DNA from: an uncultured Bacteroidales bacterium
GTDB lineage: Bacteria; Bacteroidota; Bacteroidia; Bacteroidales; Muribaculaceae
DNA length: 57,892 bases
Assembly (NCBI GenBank): GCA_949289215.1
Contig: CASENC010000031.1
Span: 1 to 57,892, forward strand
Direction of reading: 5' to 3'
Shown here in pieces: positions 25,732 to 33,591 of the stretch. Made by a program: the position numbers and the translations under genes. The notes under the pieces are model-generated. The model did not search any database and had not been told where the DNA came from. It saw only the letters and a list, made by a program, of their open reading frames with translations. How positions within the stretch are numbered: the stretch's first letter is position 1; every line of letters begins with the position of its first letter.

Positions 25732-27096
25732 ATGGCAAATTACGAGGCACTGACGAGTGCCATACAACAGGCAATAAAGGCCAACGGCAACCAGGAGATA
25801 ACGGGGCAGGTGCTGCAAACAGTGCTGCTCCAAATGGTGAACACGCTCGGCACGGGCGCACAGTTCATGGGAGAGGCGACCCTCACGACCGACCCCGGCA
25901 ACCCCGACGCTTCAGTGTTCTACCTCGCGTCTATACAAGGCACTTACACCCACTTCGGGGGGCTGAAGCTGTTGGCCGACGAAGTGGCGGCATTGTCGAA
26001 CGCCACGGGGGCATGGACAAAGACGACACTGTTCTACCTGCAATCGGGCGCACCCGACTGGGATACGACCAAAGACCCGACCGCGCCGCTGCTCGCGACG
26101 ATAAAGGCGGGCTTCGGGGCGTTGGGTGCGTATTTTTGGGATAACTTCATAAGCAACTCGCCGCTTAAGACAATATCCTCGGGCAAGCTCGGGATAGCGT
26201 CGGGGCTGAGCGACGGGAACATCACGATTTACCTCGCGAGCAACATACCGGTGGCAGTCCCCGCCACTTACGCTTACCGCGGCGGTGGCGACAGCGTGTC
26301 AGTGACCATACCGGCAAACGGCACGGCGAGAATGGTAATCAGCGGAACAGCCGCCGGGGCGAGCGACAACCTTAATTTCTCGTTCGACTACGACATTGAA
26401 GAAGACCACAGGTGCATCGGCGCGGTGGCCGTAATAGAGAGTTCCGATGGCGGCTCGGACATAGACCCGTCGGACTATTACACCAAGACCGAGGCGGACG
26501 GGAAATTTGCCACCACGACGGAAGTGCAGCCGTTGGAGACATGGAACAGCAAAGCCCAAGACTCAATATTCGTGAGTATGCCGAAATCGGACATGGATAG
26601 CTACAACCCCGAGGACTTGGCCTCGCGGAGTACAGACAGCGTATCTGTGGTGATGCCCGGCTTGGACGGGAACGACTTCTCTGCGGACACGCAGATACTT
26701 GCCACCATACCAGCCGCCTCTGCCACGCAGGCGGGCGTGATGTCCGCAGCCGACAAGGCGAAGCTCGACGGGGCGCACAACGTGTTGTCGATAGACATAA
26801 CCGGAACAGTGCTGCCGACCACCGTGAACGGCTCAGTGCAACTGTCGGTATCGACGGGAATGTCCGCAGACGAAATACTGGCGGTGTTCCGCAACCAAAT
26901 GGTGCAATTCACCGGTGATACAGGCGTGTACCACGCTTTCTTCACAAATGCGTCAAGCGACGGGCAAACCTTGGCTCAATTCCTGTATTACACCGGCTCG
27001 AACCTACGGGTGTATGCCTGCATAGCCAATATCGGTACAGGGCAGGAAGCCAATGCGACATTCACCGCGACAATACAGTTGGTAAAAGAATTATAA
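25732..27096 (+). CDS. Tail fibre protein candidate
   Basis: A 454-residue protein. The N-terminal helix (ALTSAIQQAIKANGNQEITG) leads to TLGTGAQFMGEATLTTDPG, a common start of Bacteroides-phage fibre proteins. The segment ATQAGVMSAADKAKLDG is the well-known collar/fibre motif 'AGxMSxxDKxKLDG'. The end is beta-rich and Ser/Thr rich, as in trimeric fibre shafts. Its leader contains TAACCAAAATTCAA. Confidence 0.8.
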   Translation: MANYEALTSAIQQAIKANGNQEITGQVLQTVLLQMVNTLGTGAQFMGEATLTTDPGNPDASVFYLASIQGTYTHFGGLKLLADEVAALSNATGAWTKTTLFYLQSGAPDWDTTKDPTAPLLATIKAGFGALGAYFWDNFISNSPLKTISSGKLGIASGLSDGNITIYLASNIPVAVPATYAYRGGGDSVSVTIPANGTARMVISGTAAGASDNLNFSFDYDIEEDHRCIGAVAVIESSDGGSDIDPSDYYTKTEADGKFATTTEVQPLETWNSKAQDSIFVSMPKSDMDSYNPEDLASRSTDSVSVVMPGLDGNDFSADTQILATIPAASATQAGVMSAADKAKLDGAHNVLSIDITGTVLPTTVNGSVQLSVSTGMSADEILAVFRNQMVQFTGDTGVYHAFFTNASSDGQTLAQFLYYTGSNLRVYACIANIGTGQEANATFTATIQLVKEL

Positions 27097-27124
27097 ACCA
27101 TAACCAAAACACAAGCACACTACA

Positions 27125-27382
27125 ATGACAACACTGGAATTTAATCAAGAGGGTTCGGGTTATGTCGCCCGTTACGTCTCATGGGGCGCGGCTGTGGTGC
27201 AGCTCGAACGCGCCGCGGCCGGTGCGGTGAGCGTCTCGGCCAACCTGCCCGGCATGGAAGCGGTGCAAATCGAGTCGTTCGACGATGCCGGGCAAAACGT
27301 GATATTTAACGCAGCCATACCGGCAGGAATGGAAGTGACGATAGAGAGCGCGACGGAAGTCACCGCCGCCAACATGCTGTAG
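27125..27382 (+). CDS. Small beta-sandwich virion protein (85 aa)
   Basis: An 85-residue protein beginning MTTLEFNQEGSGYVARYV, made of alternating strands with no cysteines or charged tail. Proteins with this opening occur next to fibre genes of Bacteroides prophages and probably belong to the virion. Its leader includes TAACCAAAACACAAG. Role unknown. Confidence 0.65.
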   Translation: MTTLEFNQEGSGYVARYVSWGAAVVQLERAAAGAVSVSANLPGMEAVQIESFDDAGQNVIFNAAIPAGMEVTIESATEVTAANML

Positions 27383-27397
27383 GAGGGGCTTGACTTC

Positions 27398-29101
27398 ATG
27401 GGAAATATTGCAAGAATACCCTCCGTGAGGCTCGCCTCGGCGGCATTGCCTACGGCAAGCCTGCACATGGTGGGCATAACTCGGAAAACGGAAAGGACGT
27501 ATTGGCCAGAGGGAACGCCGCAGGCAATCAGGCAGTCGTGCGTGTTGTGGTACGACCCTGCACGGCAAGGGGCGACCAACGAAAACATGGCCGCAAACCC
27601 CGTCCTTAAAGACCTCGCCGGCAACGGACATGATGCGACTTGCTACAACTTCGCGTGGACAGCGGAAAGCGGTATCGGTGGGTATAAAATCGATTTTTCA
27701 CCCTGGATTGAGAGCACTCGTTGCAACATTGAGACTACCCCGACGACAATCACGATAACCAATATCAATTCACAGGGGGAAATGTTATATGCCAAGCCCG
27801 ACAAGTTGAGTTGGCCGTCTATCAGGGTTCGGGTGACAGGGTTGGACGAAGCCACGAAGCTCACGCTGCTCTCGTATGTATCGTATGGAGCCAATATATG
27901 CCGCACTATAGTGACAGACGGAATATATACGCTGCCGGGTGTTAATGCGGACATACTCAATGCCCTTCAATTTAATTTACAAAATAGCATACCGGGAAAA
28001 ATCGTGATTGAGCAATTGCCCGATTATCCCGGGGCACTTGTGTTTGACGGCGTGACTGATTTTGCGCAGGCTGTGGGATTGCCGTTGCTGACCAAGGGAA
28101 AAGGTTATACCATCATAGCCAAAAGGGTAAACTTAAACAAACCATCTTCGTCTGAAAATTACACAGTCGCGTCGAAAAGCAAGGCATTAGACAATGGGGC
28201 ATTTATATCCCCGTTATCCAGGAGTGCCTGCTACAACTTCGGCAAATCAGCACCAATACAGCTCGGCACAGCGCAGACAGTATGGCAGACAAGTAAGCAA
28301 TTCTGTGGGCAGGACATTGAAGCCGGCGACGGAACGGACACCGACACACTCACCATCGCATCGACATGGGAGGGTGACAGCCGTTTCAATCAAATAGTGC
28401 TGTATTCCCTGCTACTTTTCGACCGTGACCTCACGGAGGAAGAAATAGAGTGGGTGAAAACAAACATAACAGGAGAAGATGTGCCTGCACCGAGCTATGA
28501 TAACATCGGTATCTTGCTCAAAGACGGAACGAACATACCTTACAGCCAAACCGCGGACAGTTACGCCAAGGAAGACGTGGAGGGTATCACCTATACCGAC
28601 AGCGACTGCTCGTTTTGTATGTCGCTCGACGAACTGGAAACCGCCGCATTTGGAGCATCGGGAGACCTTGCGACCCTGCCCGATGGCATGACGTCGTTAA
28701 CCGTTCGCCGAAGTATCTCGGACTTTGACGGCCAAGGGAACACGGAAAAGTTGGCACAAGTTCTTACAAGCCACGATTATGCTGTATGGAAATGTAAGGA
28801 CTATATGTTCCCGAGCGGACAAGGCGGTTACCTTGGGGCGAATGGAGAGTACCATAAAGTCACTGAGAATTTCGATGTTATCAACGAGCTTATCGCCAAA
28901 TGTGGCGGTACGGTGCTGACGAACCGCATAAATGAATATTATCTTTGGAGTTCCAGTCCATCAATTGTTTCCGGTGGTGAACGCTACACTATTATATGGG
29001 CAGGGAATGGTCTGTTATCTTCTAAATCAATAACGGGAACAGCCAAATGCCGGCCATTGCGTGCTTACACGCCTACGGCGGCGCAAAACACGGGAGAATA
29101 A
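27398..29101 (+). CDS. Receptor-binding protein with LamG-like and lectin-like domains
   Basis: A 567-residue protein. The first 60 residues end in SCVLWYDPARQGATNENM. Residues 210-365 form a concanavalin/LamG-like sandwich (PGALVFDGVTDFAQAVGLPL at its start, LYSLLLFDRDLTEEEIEWVK at its end). The C-terminal part (residues 500-567) has YYLWSSSPS, IIWAGNGLLSS and CRPLRAYTP, matching the FGE/C-type-lectin pattern of Bacteroidales surface and phage proteins, 'YWSS...W...RPVRAF'. This fits host-surface sugar or protein recognition. No reverse transcriptase is nearby, so I do not call a diversity-generating target. Confidence 0.75.
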   Translation: MGNIARIPSVRLASAALPTASLHMVGITRKTERTYWPEGTPQAIRQSCVLWYDPARQGATNENMAANPVLKDLAGNGHDATCYNFAWTAESGIGGYKIDFSPWIESTRCNIETTPTTITITNINSQGEMLYAKPDKLSWPSIRVRVTGLDEATKLTLLSYVSYGANICRTIVTDGIYTLPGVNADILNALQFNLQNSIPGKIVIEQLPDYPGALVFDGVTDFAQAVGLPLLTKGKGYTIIAKRVNLNKPSSSENYTVASKSKALDNGAFISPLSRSACYNFGKSAPIQLGTAQTVWQTSKQFCGQDIEAGDGTDTDTLTIASTWEGDSRFNQIVLYSLLLFDRDLTEEEIEWVKTNITGEDVPAPSYDNIGILLKDGTNIPYSQTADSYAKEDVEGITYTDSDCSFCMSLDELETAAFGASGDLATLPDGMTSLTVRRSISDFDGQGNTEKLAQVLTSHDYAVWKCKDYMFPSGQGGYLGANGEYHKVTENFDVINELIAKCGGTVLTNRINEYYLWSSSPSIVSGGERYTIIWAGNGLLSSKSITGTAKCRPLRAYTPTAAQNTGE

Positions 29102-29136
29102 GGGAACAACCATAAAAAAGAAAGGAGACACACAAT

Positions 29137-29841
29137 ATGATTTACGTTATAGTCACACAAGAATGGGCGGCGGCGCACGGGATAATGCCGCTGCCGACCA
29201 ACCGCAAGAGCAAAGACGGCAGCAAGGTGTTGCTGCATGATAAAGAAATAATGCCCGTTGCAAAGCGCAACAGCGACGGCTCGTATGACGGAGTGCTGGC
29301 AACCTACGGACACAACGCAGTGTTGCAGTTCCTTGAAACAGACCCTGAATGGGCGACGGGAGAGGTAGAGACCATCACGGCAAGTACCGGGTTTATACAA
29401 GCGGCGGCGGTGCGTAACCTTATGACCGTCACCCGGGCATCTATGCAGGAACTCGAAATGACCGACAACGAGGCGTTGCAAGTCATGGATATGTACCCAC
29501 AATGGGCGGACTGCATCGGCGAGGAACTTACACAAGGCAACAAGGTGCAGCACGGCGGTAAACTGTGGAAAGTGCTGCAAGCACACACCGCGCAAGAGCA
29601 ATGGCAACCCGGGCAGCAAGGCACGGAAAGCCTGTACACCGAAGTGGTGGAAACTCATTCCGGCACAATCGATGACCCGATACCATACAGCGGCAACATG
29701 GAACTCGAACAAGGGAAATATTACACACAAGACGGCGCGACCTACCTGTGTAACAGGGGTACGGGCATACCCGTCTATGCGGCACTTGCCGAGCTTGTGG
29801 GCATCTATGTCGAACTCGTAACGGAAGCCGGCAATGGATAA
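29137..29841 (+). CDS. Tail protein with CBM5/12-like module (234 aa)
   Basis: A 234-residue protein preceded by AAAGGAG. Residues 129-165 (GEELTQGNKVQHGGKLWKVL, then QAHTAQEQWQPG and LYTEV) repeat the chitin-binding type 5/12 pattern also seen in the 15260 protein. The first 90 residues are alpha/beta. The end (DDPIPYSGNMELEQGKYYTQ) carries a second small sandwich. It is the last gene of the tail block and overlaps the holin-like gene by 8 bases. Surface attachment is a reasonable guess. Confidence 0.65.
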   Translation: MIYVIVTQEWAAAHGIMPLPTNRKSKDGSKVLLHDKEIMPVAKRNSDGSYDGVLATYGHNAVLQFLETDPEWATGEVETITASTGFIQAAAVRNLMTVTRASMQELEMTDNEALQVMDMYPQWADCIGEELTQGNKVQHGGKLWKVLQAHTAQEQWQPGQQGTESLYTEVVETHSGTIDDPIPYSGNMELEQGKYYTQDGATYLCNRGTGIPVYAALAELVGIYVELVTEAGNG

Positions 29842-30364
29842 GATATTCAACTGGGAACAGCTGCGCATAGTGGTTGTTTCCGCCGCAAGTCCGTTACTTG
29901 GCTACCTCACCCCGACAAAGGGGTTTGTGGTTGCCTTGGTACTTATGTTCGGACTTAATATGTGGGCAGGAATGAGAGCTGACGGCGTGGTGATAACCCG
30001 TTGCCGCAATTTCTCGTTTCCCAAGTTCCGGGGCGCACTTATCGAACTGCTGCTGTACCTGCTTATTATCGAAGTGGTGTATGCCATCATGGCCGCTTGT
30101 GGCGACAGTGCTGCGGCGGTGGTGGCGGTTAAGTCGCTTACCTACGTGTTCATGTACGTTTACCTGCAAAACGCATTTCGCAACCTCATAACAGCGTATC
30201 CTCGAAACATGGCCTTGCGGATAGTGTACCACGTGATACGGCTTGAATTCGCGAGGGCGTTGCCGAGCCACATACAGCCCATAATCGAGCGGCTCAACGC
30301 GGAGTTCGACAAGGCCGGAAAGGAGAAAGAGAAACAAGGCGAAAAGGAGGCGCAACAGCCATGA
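29834..30364 (+). CDS. Holin-like membrane protein
   Basis: A 176-residue protein with four hydrophobic segments (about residues 10-25, 30-46, 67-88 and 93-112) followed by a charged tail rich in Lys, Glu and Gln. Small multi-pass proteins with a charged C-terminus just before an amidase gene are typical holins, which open the inner membrane so that the lysin reaches the cell wall. The next gene overlaps by ATGA. The specific holin family is not recognised. Confidence 0.65.
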   Translation: MDKIFNWEQLRIVVVSAASPLLGYLTPTKGFVVALVLMFGLNMWAGMRADGVVITRCRNFSFPKFRGALIELLLYLLIIEVVYAIMAACGDSAAAVVAVKSLTYVFMYVYLQNAFRNLITAYPRNMALRIVYHVIRLEFARALPSHIQPIIERLNAEFDKAGKEKEKQGEKEAQQP

Positions 30365-30594
30365 TAGCGAAGATATTGCAATGGTTCGGCACTGACGGCA
30401 TGGCGCACATCGTGTGCAGCGCGGCCTTGTGCGGCCTGTTATCCCTCATGTTGCCGCTGTGGGTTTCAATCGTGGCCACCGCCGCGGTTGGCATAGGCAA
30501 GGAGCTTGTGTGGGATAAGTGGCTCGGCAAGGGAACACCGTCATGGAAAGACCTGCTGTGCGACCTCATAGGCATCGCCTTGGGGGTGCTGTGA
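30361..30594 (+). CDS. YfiM/DUF2279-like small membrane protein
   Basis: A 77-residue protein. It begins with DGMAHIVCSAALCG, has a hydrophobic segment (LLSLMLPLWVSIVATAAVGIG), then KELVWDKWLGKG and SWKDLLCDLIGIALG. This K-E-x-x-D...G.G..S..D...D..G pattern is that of YfiM/DUF2279-type proteins. In phages it lies with holin and lysin genes, as here. It may be a second holin or anti-holin. Confidence 0.65.
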   Translation: MIAKILQWFGTDGMAHIVCSAALCGLLSLMLPLWVSIVATAAVGIGKELVWDKWLGKGTPSWKDLLCDLIGIALGVL

Positions 30595-30602
30595 CAGTCT
30601 TA

Positions 30603-30705
30603 ACTTGGTCACAGACTTGGTCACAGACTTGGTCACAGTTACGTACCAGTTACATACCAGTTACGCGCTTAATATTTTGATAATCAACAATTAAAACTTG
30701 GTCAC
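30603..30705 (+). repeat. Tandem GGTCAC repeats before the amidase gene
   Basis: ACTTGGTCACAG three times in tandem (30603-30638), then TTACGTACCAG and TTACATACCAG (30639-30660), then a further CTTGGTCAC at 30697-30705 touching the amidase start. No frame through them connects to a gene. Regular 12-base spacing suggests a protein-binding array. Confidence 0.8.
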
Positions 30706-30706
30706 C

Positions 30707-31303
30707 ATGGATAAAAGGAATGTGACAGTTTTGCTCGACAACGGGCACGGCCGGGAAACGCCCGGCAAGCGGTCGCCCGACGGGCGGCTGATGGAGTGGG
30801 AATACACGCGGCGACTTGCGGCGGCGATAGAGGCACGGTTGTTGGCACAAGGCATCAACGCGCGGCGCATAGTCGAGGAGGAGTCCGACGTGCCGCTGCG
30901 CGAGCGTTGCCGCCGGGTGAACGAGGTGTGCCGCTCGCATCTCAACGTGCTGCTCGTCTCGCTGCACTGCAACGCCGCTGGCAACGGACGGCAGTGGGCG
31001 AACGCCCGCGGCTGGGGCGCATACGTCTCGCTAAACGCATCGGAGAACAGCAAGCGGCTTGCGAAAAAGCTAATCGAGGCGGCGGAACTCTTCGGCCAAA
31101 AGGTGCGGAAATATTCGCCCGACACCCCATGGTGGCCGCAGGACCTGGCGATGTGCCGCGACACCGCATGCCCCGCCGTCCTCACCGAGAACCTGTTCCA
31201 AGACAACAGCCAGGACGTTGACTATATGCTGGGCGAGGAGGGTTTCACCGCCCTCGCCGACCTGCACGTGAAAGGCATCACCGACTACATCAGGGGGCTA
31301 TGA
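30707..31303 (+). CDS. N-acetylmuramoyl-L-alanine amidase (endolysin)
   Basis: A 198-residue Amidase_3-family zinc hydrolase. The metal ligands are visible: His in LLDNGHGRETPG, Glu in MEWEYTRRL and His in LVSLHCNAAG; the catalytic Glu is in VLTENLFQD. It cuts the bond between muramic acid and the peptide stem, opening the wall at the end of lytic growth. There is no signal peptide, so release depends on the holin-like genes just before it. ATG 30707 is chosen; a TTG at 30698 lies inside the GGTCAC repeat. Confidence 0.9.
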   Translation: MDKRNVTVLLDNGHGRETPGKRSPDGRLMEWEYTRRLAAAIEARLLAQGINARRIVEEESDVPLRERCRRVNEVCRSHLNVLLVSLHCNAAGNGRQWANARGWGAYVSLNASENSKRLAKKLIEAAELFGQKVRKYSPDTPWWPQDLAMCRDTACPAVLTENLFQDNSQDVDYMLGEEGFTALADLHVKGITDYIRGL

Positions 31304-31785
31304 GGCGGCTCGCTTATATAATATTGCCCATTATCGGCTTTGCCGCCGGGTGGTTTGCCCGTGGCCGCATGGGCAACGAGGCCGCCGTGGTGGCCGACAC
31401 GGTTACGGTGGTCGATAGCATTCCATATTACTACCCAGTGCCGCGAGACAGCGCGGTGGTGCGCTATGAGGTTGTGCGGCTGCAAGTGGCCGACACTGCA
31501 CGGGTGACGGTGCGCGACACCGTGCGTGTGGCCGACAGTGTGGAAGTGGTGTTGCCTATCACGCAGAAAATGTATAGCGATAGCACCTATCGGGCATACG
31601 TAAGCGGATATAATCCGGAACTTGATAGTATCTTTGTATTTGCGCCCACGAAGTACGTCACGACCGTTGTAAAGGAAAAGCCCAAGCGTTGGGCGATAGG
31701 TGTGCAGGCAGGCTGCGGTTACAGCCGCGGCGGCATAAGCCCCTACGTGGGCATCGGCGTAAGCTATAACTTATACAGTTTCTAA
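31300..31785 (+). CDS. Membrane-anchored spanin-like protein
   Basis: A 161-residue protein overlapping the amidase stop by ATGA. Residues 3-19 form one hydrophobic anchor; the periplasmic part has repeated VADT-V-DS segments (ADTVTVVDS, ADTARVTVRDTVRVADS) and ends in KRWAIGVQAGCGYSRGGISP, a beta-rich tail. A single-anchor protein after the lysin is the place of spanins, which act on the outer membrane. The family is common in Bacteroides phages but uncharacterised as far as I know. Confidence 0.65.
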   Translation: MRRLAYIILPIIGFAAGWFARGRMGNEAAVVADTVTVVDSIPYYYPVPRDSAVVRYEVVRLQVADTARVTVRDTVRVADSVEVVLPITQKMYSDSTYRAYVSGYNPELDSIFVFAPTKYVTTVVKEKPKRWAIGVQAGCGYSRGGISPYVGIGVSYNLYSF

Positions 31786-31809
31786 GGCTGTTTTTCTTTG
31801 TTTTGTTTT

Positions 31810-31845
31810 CCGCCCCGGGTTCATGCCATTTACCGGGGCGGTTTT
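31810..31845 (+). terminator. Terminator of the late operon
   Basis: CCGCCCCGG (31810-31818) and CCGGGGCGG (31833-31841) form a perfect 9-base stem followed by TTTT, 25 bases past the last lysis gene. It ends the late transcript before the repeat region. Confidence 0.9.
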
Positions 31846-31850
31846 CTTTG

Positions 31851-32030
31851 CATAACTTGCATAATGCAACAACATAACTTGCATAACTTGCATTATACGA
31901 CAGCAAATTCATCAATTTCGGCAAATCATTGCATACACTTGCATACACTTGCATATTTGTTACAGGTGAGGTTTACACAGGTTTACACAGGTTTACACAG
32001 GTTTACACAGGTTTACAACAACCTGTATAA
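31851..32030. repeat. Three families of short tandem repeats
   Basis: CATAACTTG occurs at 31851, 31873 and 31882, with the palindrome TTGCATAATGCAA between. TTGCATACAC is repeated at 31929 and 31939. AGGTTTACAC occurs four times from 31969 to 32008, plus AGGTTTACAA, and ACCTGTATAAACCT follows in the opposite sense. The array fills the space between the late terminator and the 3' end of the integrase gene and carries no gene. Arm-type integrase sites or iterons are the obvious options. Confidence 0.85.
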
Positions 32031-32075
32031 ACCTAAACTTTTTGTATGCCATTGCACCCGGCATCTACCTTTGCG

Positions 32076-33299
32076 TCACCTCTTGCCGTAGAACACCCAA
32101 TCAAGCACACGGCGGTTGGCTTCGTCAACCTTGCGGCGGTCGAAGTCTATGTATATCGAAGTCACACGGCTGCCTATATCATGCCCCAACGCCGCGGAAA
32201 TCGTCTCTTTGGGAATGTCGAGCGACGCTGCCACTGTCGCCCACGTGTGCCGCGCCCAATAGGTCGTTATCTGTGGAAACAACGGCTCATGCAGTTTCTT
32301 GCCGCCCTGCCCGGCAATCCTCACCTCGCCGATTTTCCGCAAATTGTCATTGAGCCGGTGTGCATAGTCTTTGTAATTGGCGTACCGGTCGAGAATATCC
32401 AACAGCCACCCTTTGCCCGGGTATGCGGCGATTATTTCCGCCGCTTCCGGCTCTACCTTGATGTCATACAGCCGCCCGGTCTTTGCGCGGCGGTAATTTA
32501 TCCGGCCACCGGCGTAGTCTGACGGTTTGAGGTTGCACAAGTCTATGATGTTAATCCCCATCAGGCAGAATATGAGCTTGAACATATCCAAGTATTGCCG
32601 TTGGTGCGGCTCGACGTGGTACGAGAATAACGTGCGCAGCTGTTCCACCGGCAACGACCGCTTCGGCGTGGCCTCGGGGCGTATCTTCAACTTGCGGAAC
32701 GGGTAAAATTGCGTCACTTCATCGTCTATCGCGTCATTGAACACGGCGCGGATATTGCGCAGGTGTATGTTACGCGCGTTGCGTGACGGCGAAGTCCGGG
32801 CAAGGAACTTGTCAAAGCCTTGCAGCCAGTCTTTGGTTATGTCCTCGAAAGCGAGCGTGTCTAACTGCGGGCAGTACTTGTACAGCCGCGAAAGGGTGTA
32901 CTCGTATATTTCCCGTGTCCGCGGCTTTTCCTTGCCGCCTATGAATTTGCGGAAACGTTCCACGAATATGCCGAGCTGAGGGGCATCTTCACCGTCCACT
33001 GCCTTTATAAGCAAATCTTTCAGCCTTGCCGCACTAAATAACTTTATTCGGCCTTGCTGCGTCAATTCAAGCAATGCCGTTTCCATTTCGGATATGCGCC
33101 TGCCTATTGTTGCGTTCATGACGGCGCGATTGCCGCCTTTGGTGATTTTTCCCGAATATGCGTCCCAACTGCCCGGCTCCACGTATATGCCGAGCGGAAT
33201 GTAAGACGAGCTGCCTTTATGATTGACTGCGATTTTCACTTGTGCCTTGCCGTCAGGGCGAAGTGTCCTTGTGTCTAAGTAGGGTTTTAGCTTTGCCAT
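32076..33299 (-). CDS. int: Phage integrase (tyrosine recombinase)
   Basis: A 407-residue integrase with an arm-binding N-terminal domain (1-105), a SAM-like core-binding domain (105-205) and a catalytic domain. Visible residues are Lys273 in RRAKTGRLYDIKV, Trp348-x-Arg350-His351 in TTYWARHTWA, His373 in ALGH and nucleophile Tyr383 in TSIYIDF. The box I arginine seems replaced: CLMGINIIDLCNL has Asn where Arg is usual. Gene placement next to the 3' end of tRNA-Pro makes it the likely integrase of this prophage. ATG 33299 is chosen; the upstream extension to 33377 has no domain. Confidence 0.9.
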   Translation of the reverse strand: MAKLKPYLDTRTLRPDGKAQVKIAVNHKGSSSYIPLGIYVEPGSWDAYSGKITKGGNRAVMNATIGRRISEMETALLELTQQGRIKLFSAARLKDLLIKAVDGEDAPQLGIFVERFRKFIGGKEKPRTREIYEYTLSRLYKYCPQLDTLAFEDITKDWLQGFDKFLARTSPSRNARNIHLRNIRAVFNDAIDDEVTQFYPFRKLKIRPEATPKRSLPVEQLRTLFSYHVEPHQRQYLDMFKLIFCLMGINIIDLCNLKPSDYAGGRINYRRAKTGRLYDIKVEPEAAEIIAAYPGKGWLLDILDRYANYKDYAHRLNDNLRKIGEVRIAGQGGKKLHEPLFPQITTYWARHTWATVAASLDIPKETISAALGHDIGSRVTSIYIDFDRRKVDEANRRVLDWVFYGKR

Positions 33300-33409
33300 A
33301 TCTCTTGCGGTTTTTTTGCGGTTTTTTTGAAACGAAACAACACGAAAACGAACAAAAGTAAACAAATATTGTCGCAAATATGTTAAATATCGCGGCTTGT
33401 GTTAACAAG

Positions 33410-33455
33410 AAAAGCGTTGGTTCTAATCGTTATGTGATTGAGAACCAACGCTTTT
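33410..33455 (-). terminator. Terminator of tRNA-Pro
   Basis: AAAAGCGTTGGTTCT (33410-33424) and AGAACCAACGCTTTT (33441-33455) form a perfect 15-base stem just past the tRNA 3' end, with T-rich sequence at its leftward end. It may also mark the point where phage and host DNA meet. Confidence 0.8.
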
Positions 33456-33463
33456 AAACTTTG

Positions 33464-33538
33464 TCGGGGTGGCGGGATTCGAACTCGCGACCCCCTGCTC
33501 CCAAAGCAGGTGCGCTAACCGGACTGCGCTACACCCCG
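33464..33538 (-). tRNA. tRNA-Pro (anticodon TGG)
   Basis: Read leftward, a 75-base cloverleaf: acceptor stem CGGGGTG/CACCCCG with discriminator A, D arm GCGCAGTCCGGTTAGCGC, anticodon loop CTTTGGGAG with anticodon TGG, and T arm with GTTCGAATC. CCA is not encoded. Its 3' end points at the integrase, as usual for a prophage that inserts into a tRNA end and rebuilds it. Confidence 0.95.
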
Positions 33539-33560
33539 AGTGCTTTGCTCAATTGCGGTG

Positions 33561-33591
33561 CAAAATTACAACATATTTTTTTATCTACAAA
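33561..33591 (-). promoter_or_regulatory. Promoter of tRNA-Pro
   Basis: On the minus strand TTTG (33591-33588), a 19-base spacer and TAATTTTG (33568-33561) fit the Bacteroides consensus exactly, 23 bases before the tRNA. Confidence 0.85.

Noticed and set aside
28920-29100. Diversity-generating retroelement target
   Set aside because: The lectin-like end fits, but I see no reverse transcriptase and no template repeat in the window.
31969-32018. CRISPR-like array
   Set aside because: The AGGTTTACAC repeats have no spacers and no cas genes are near.
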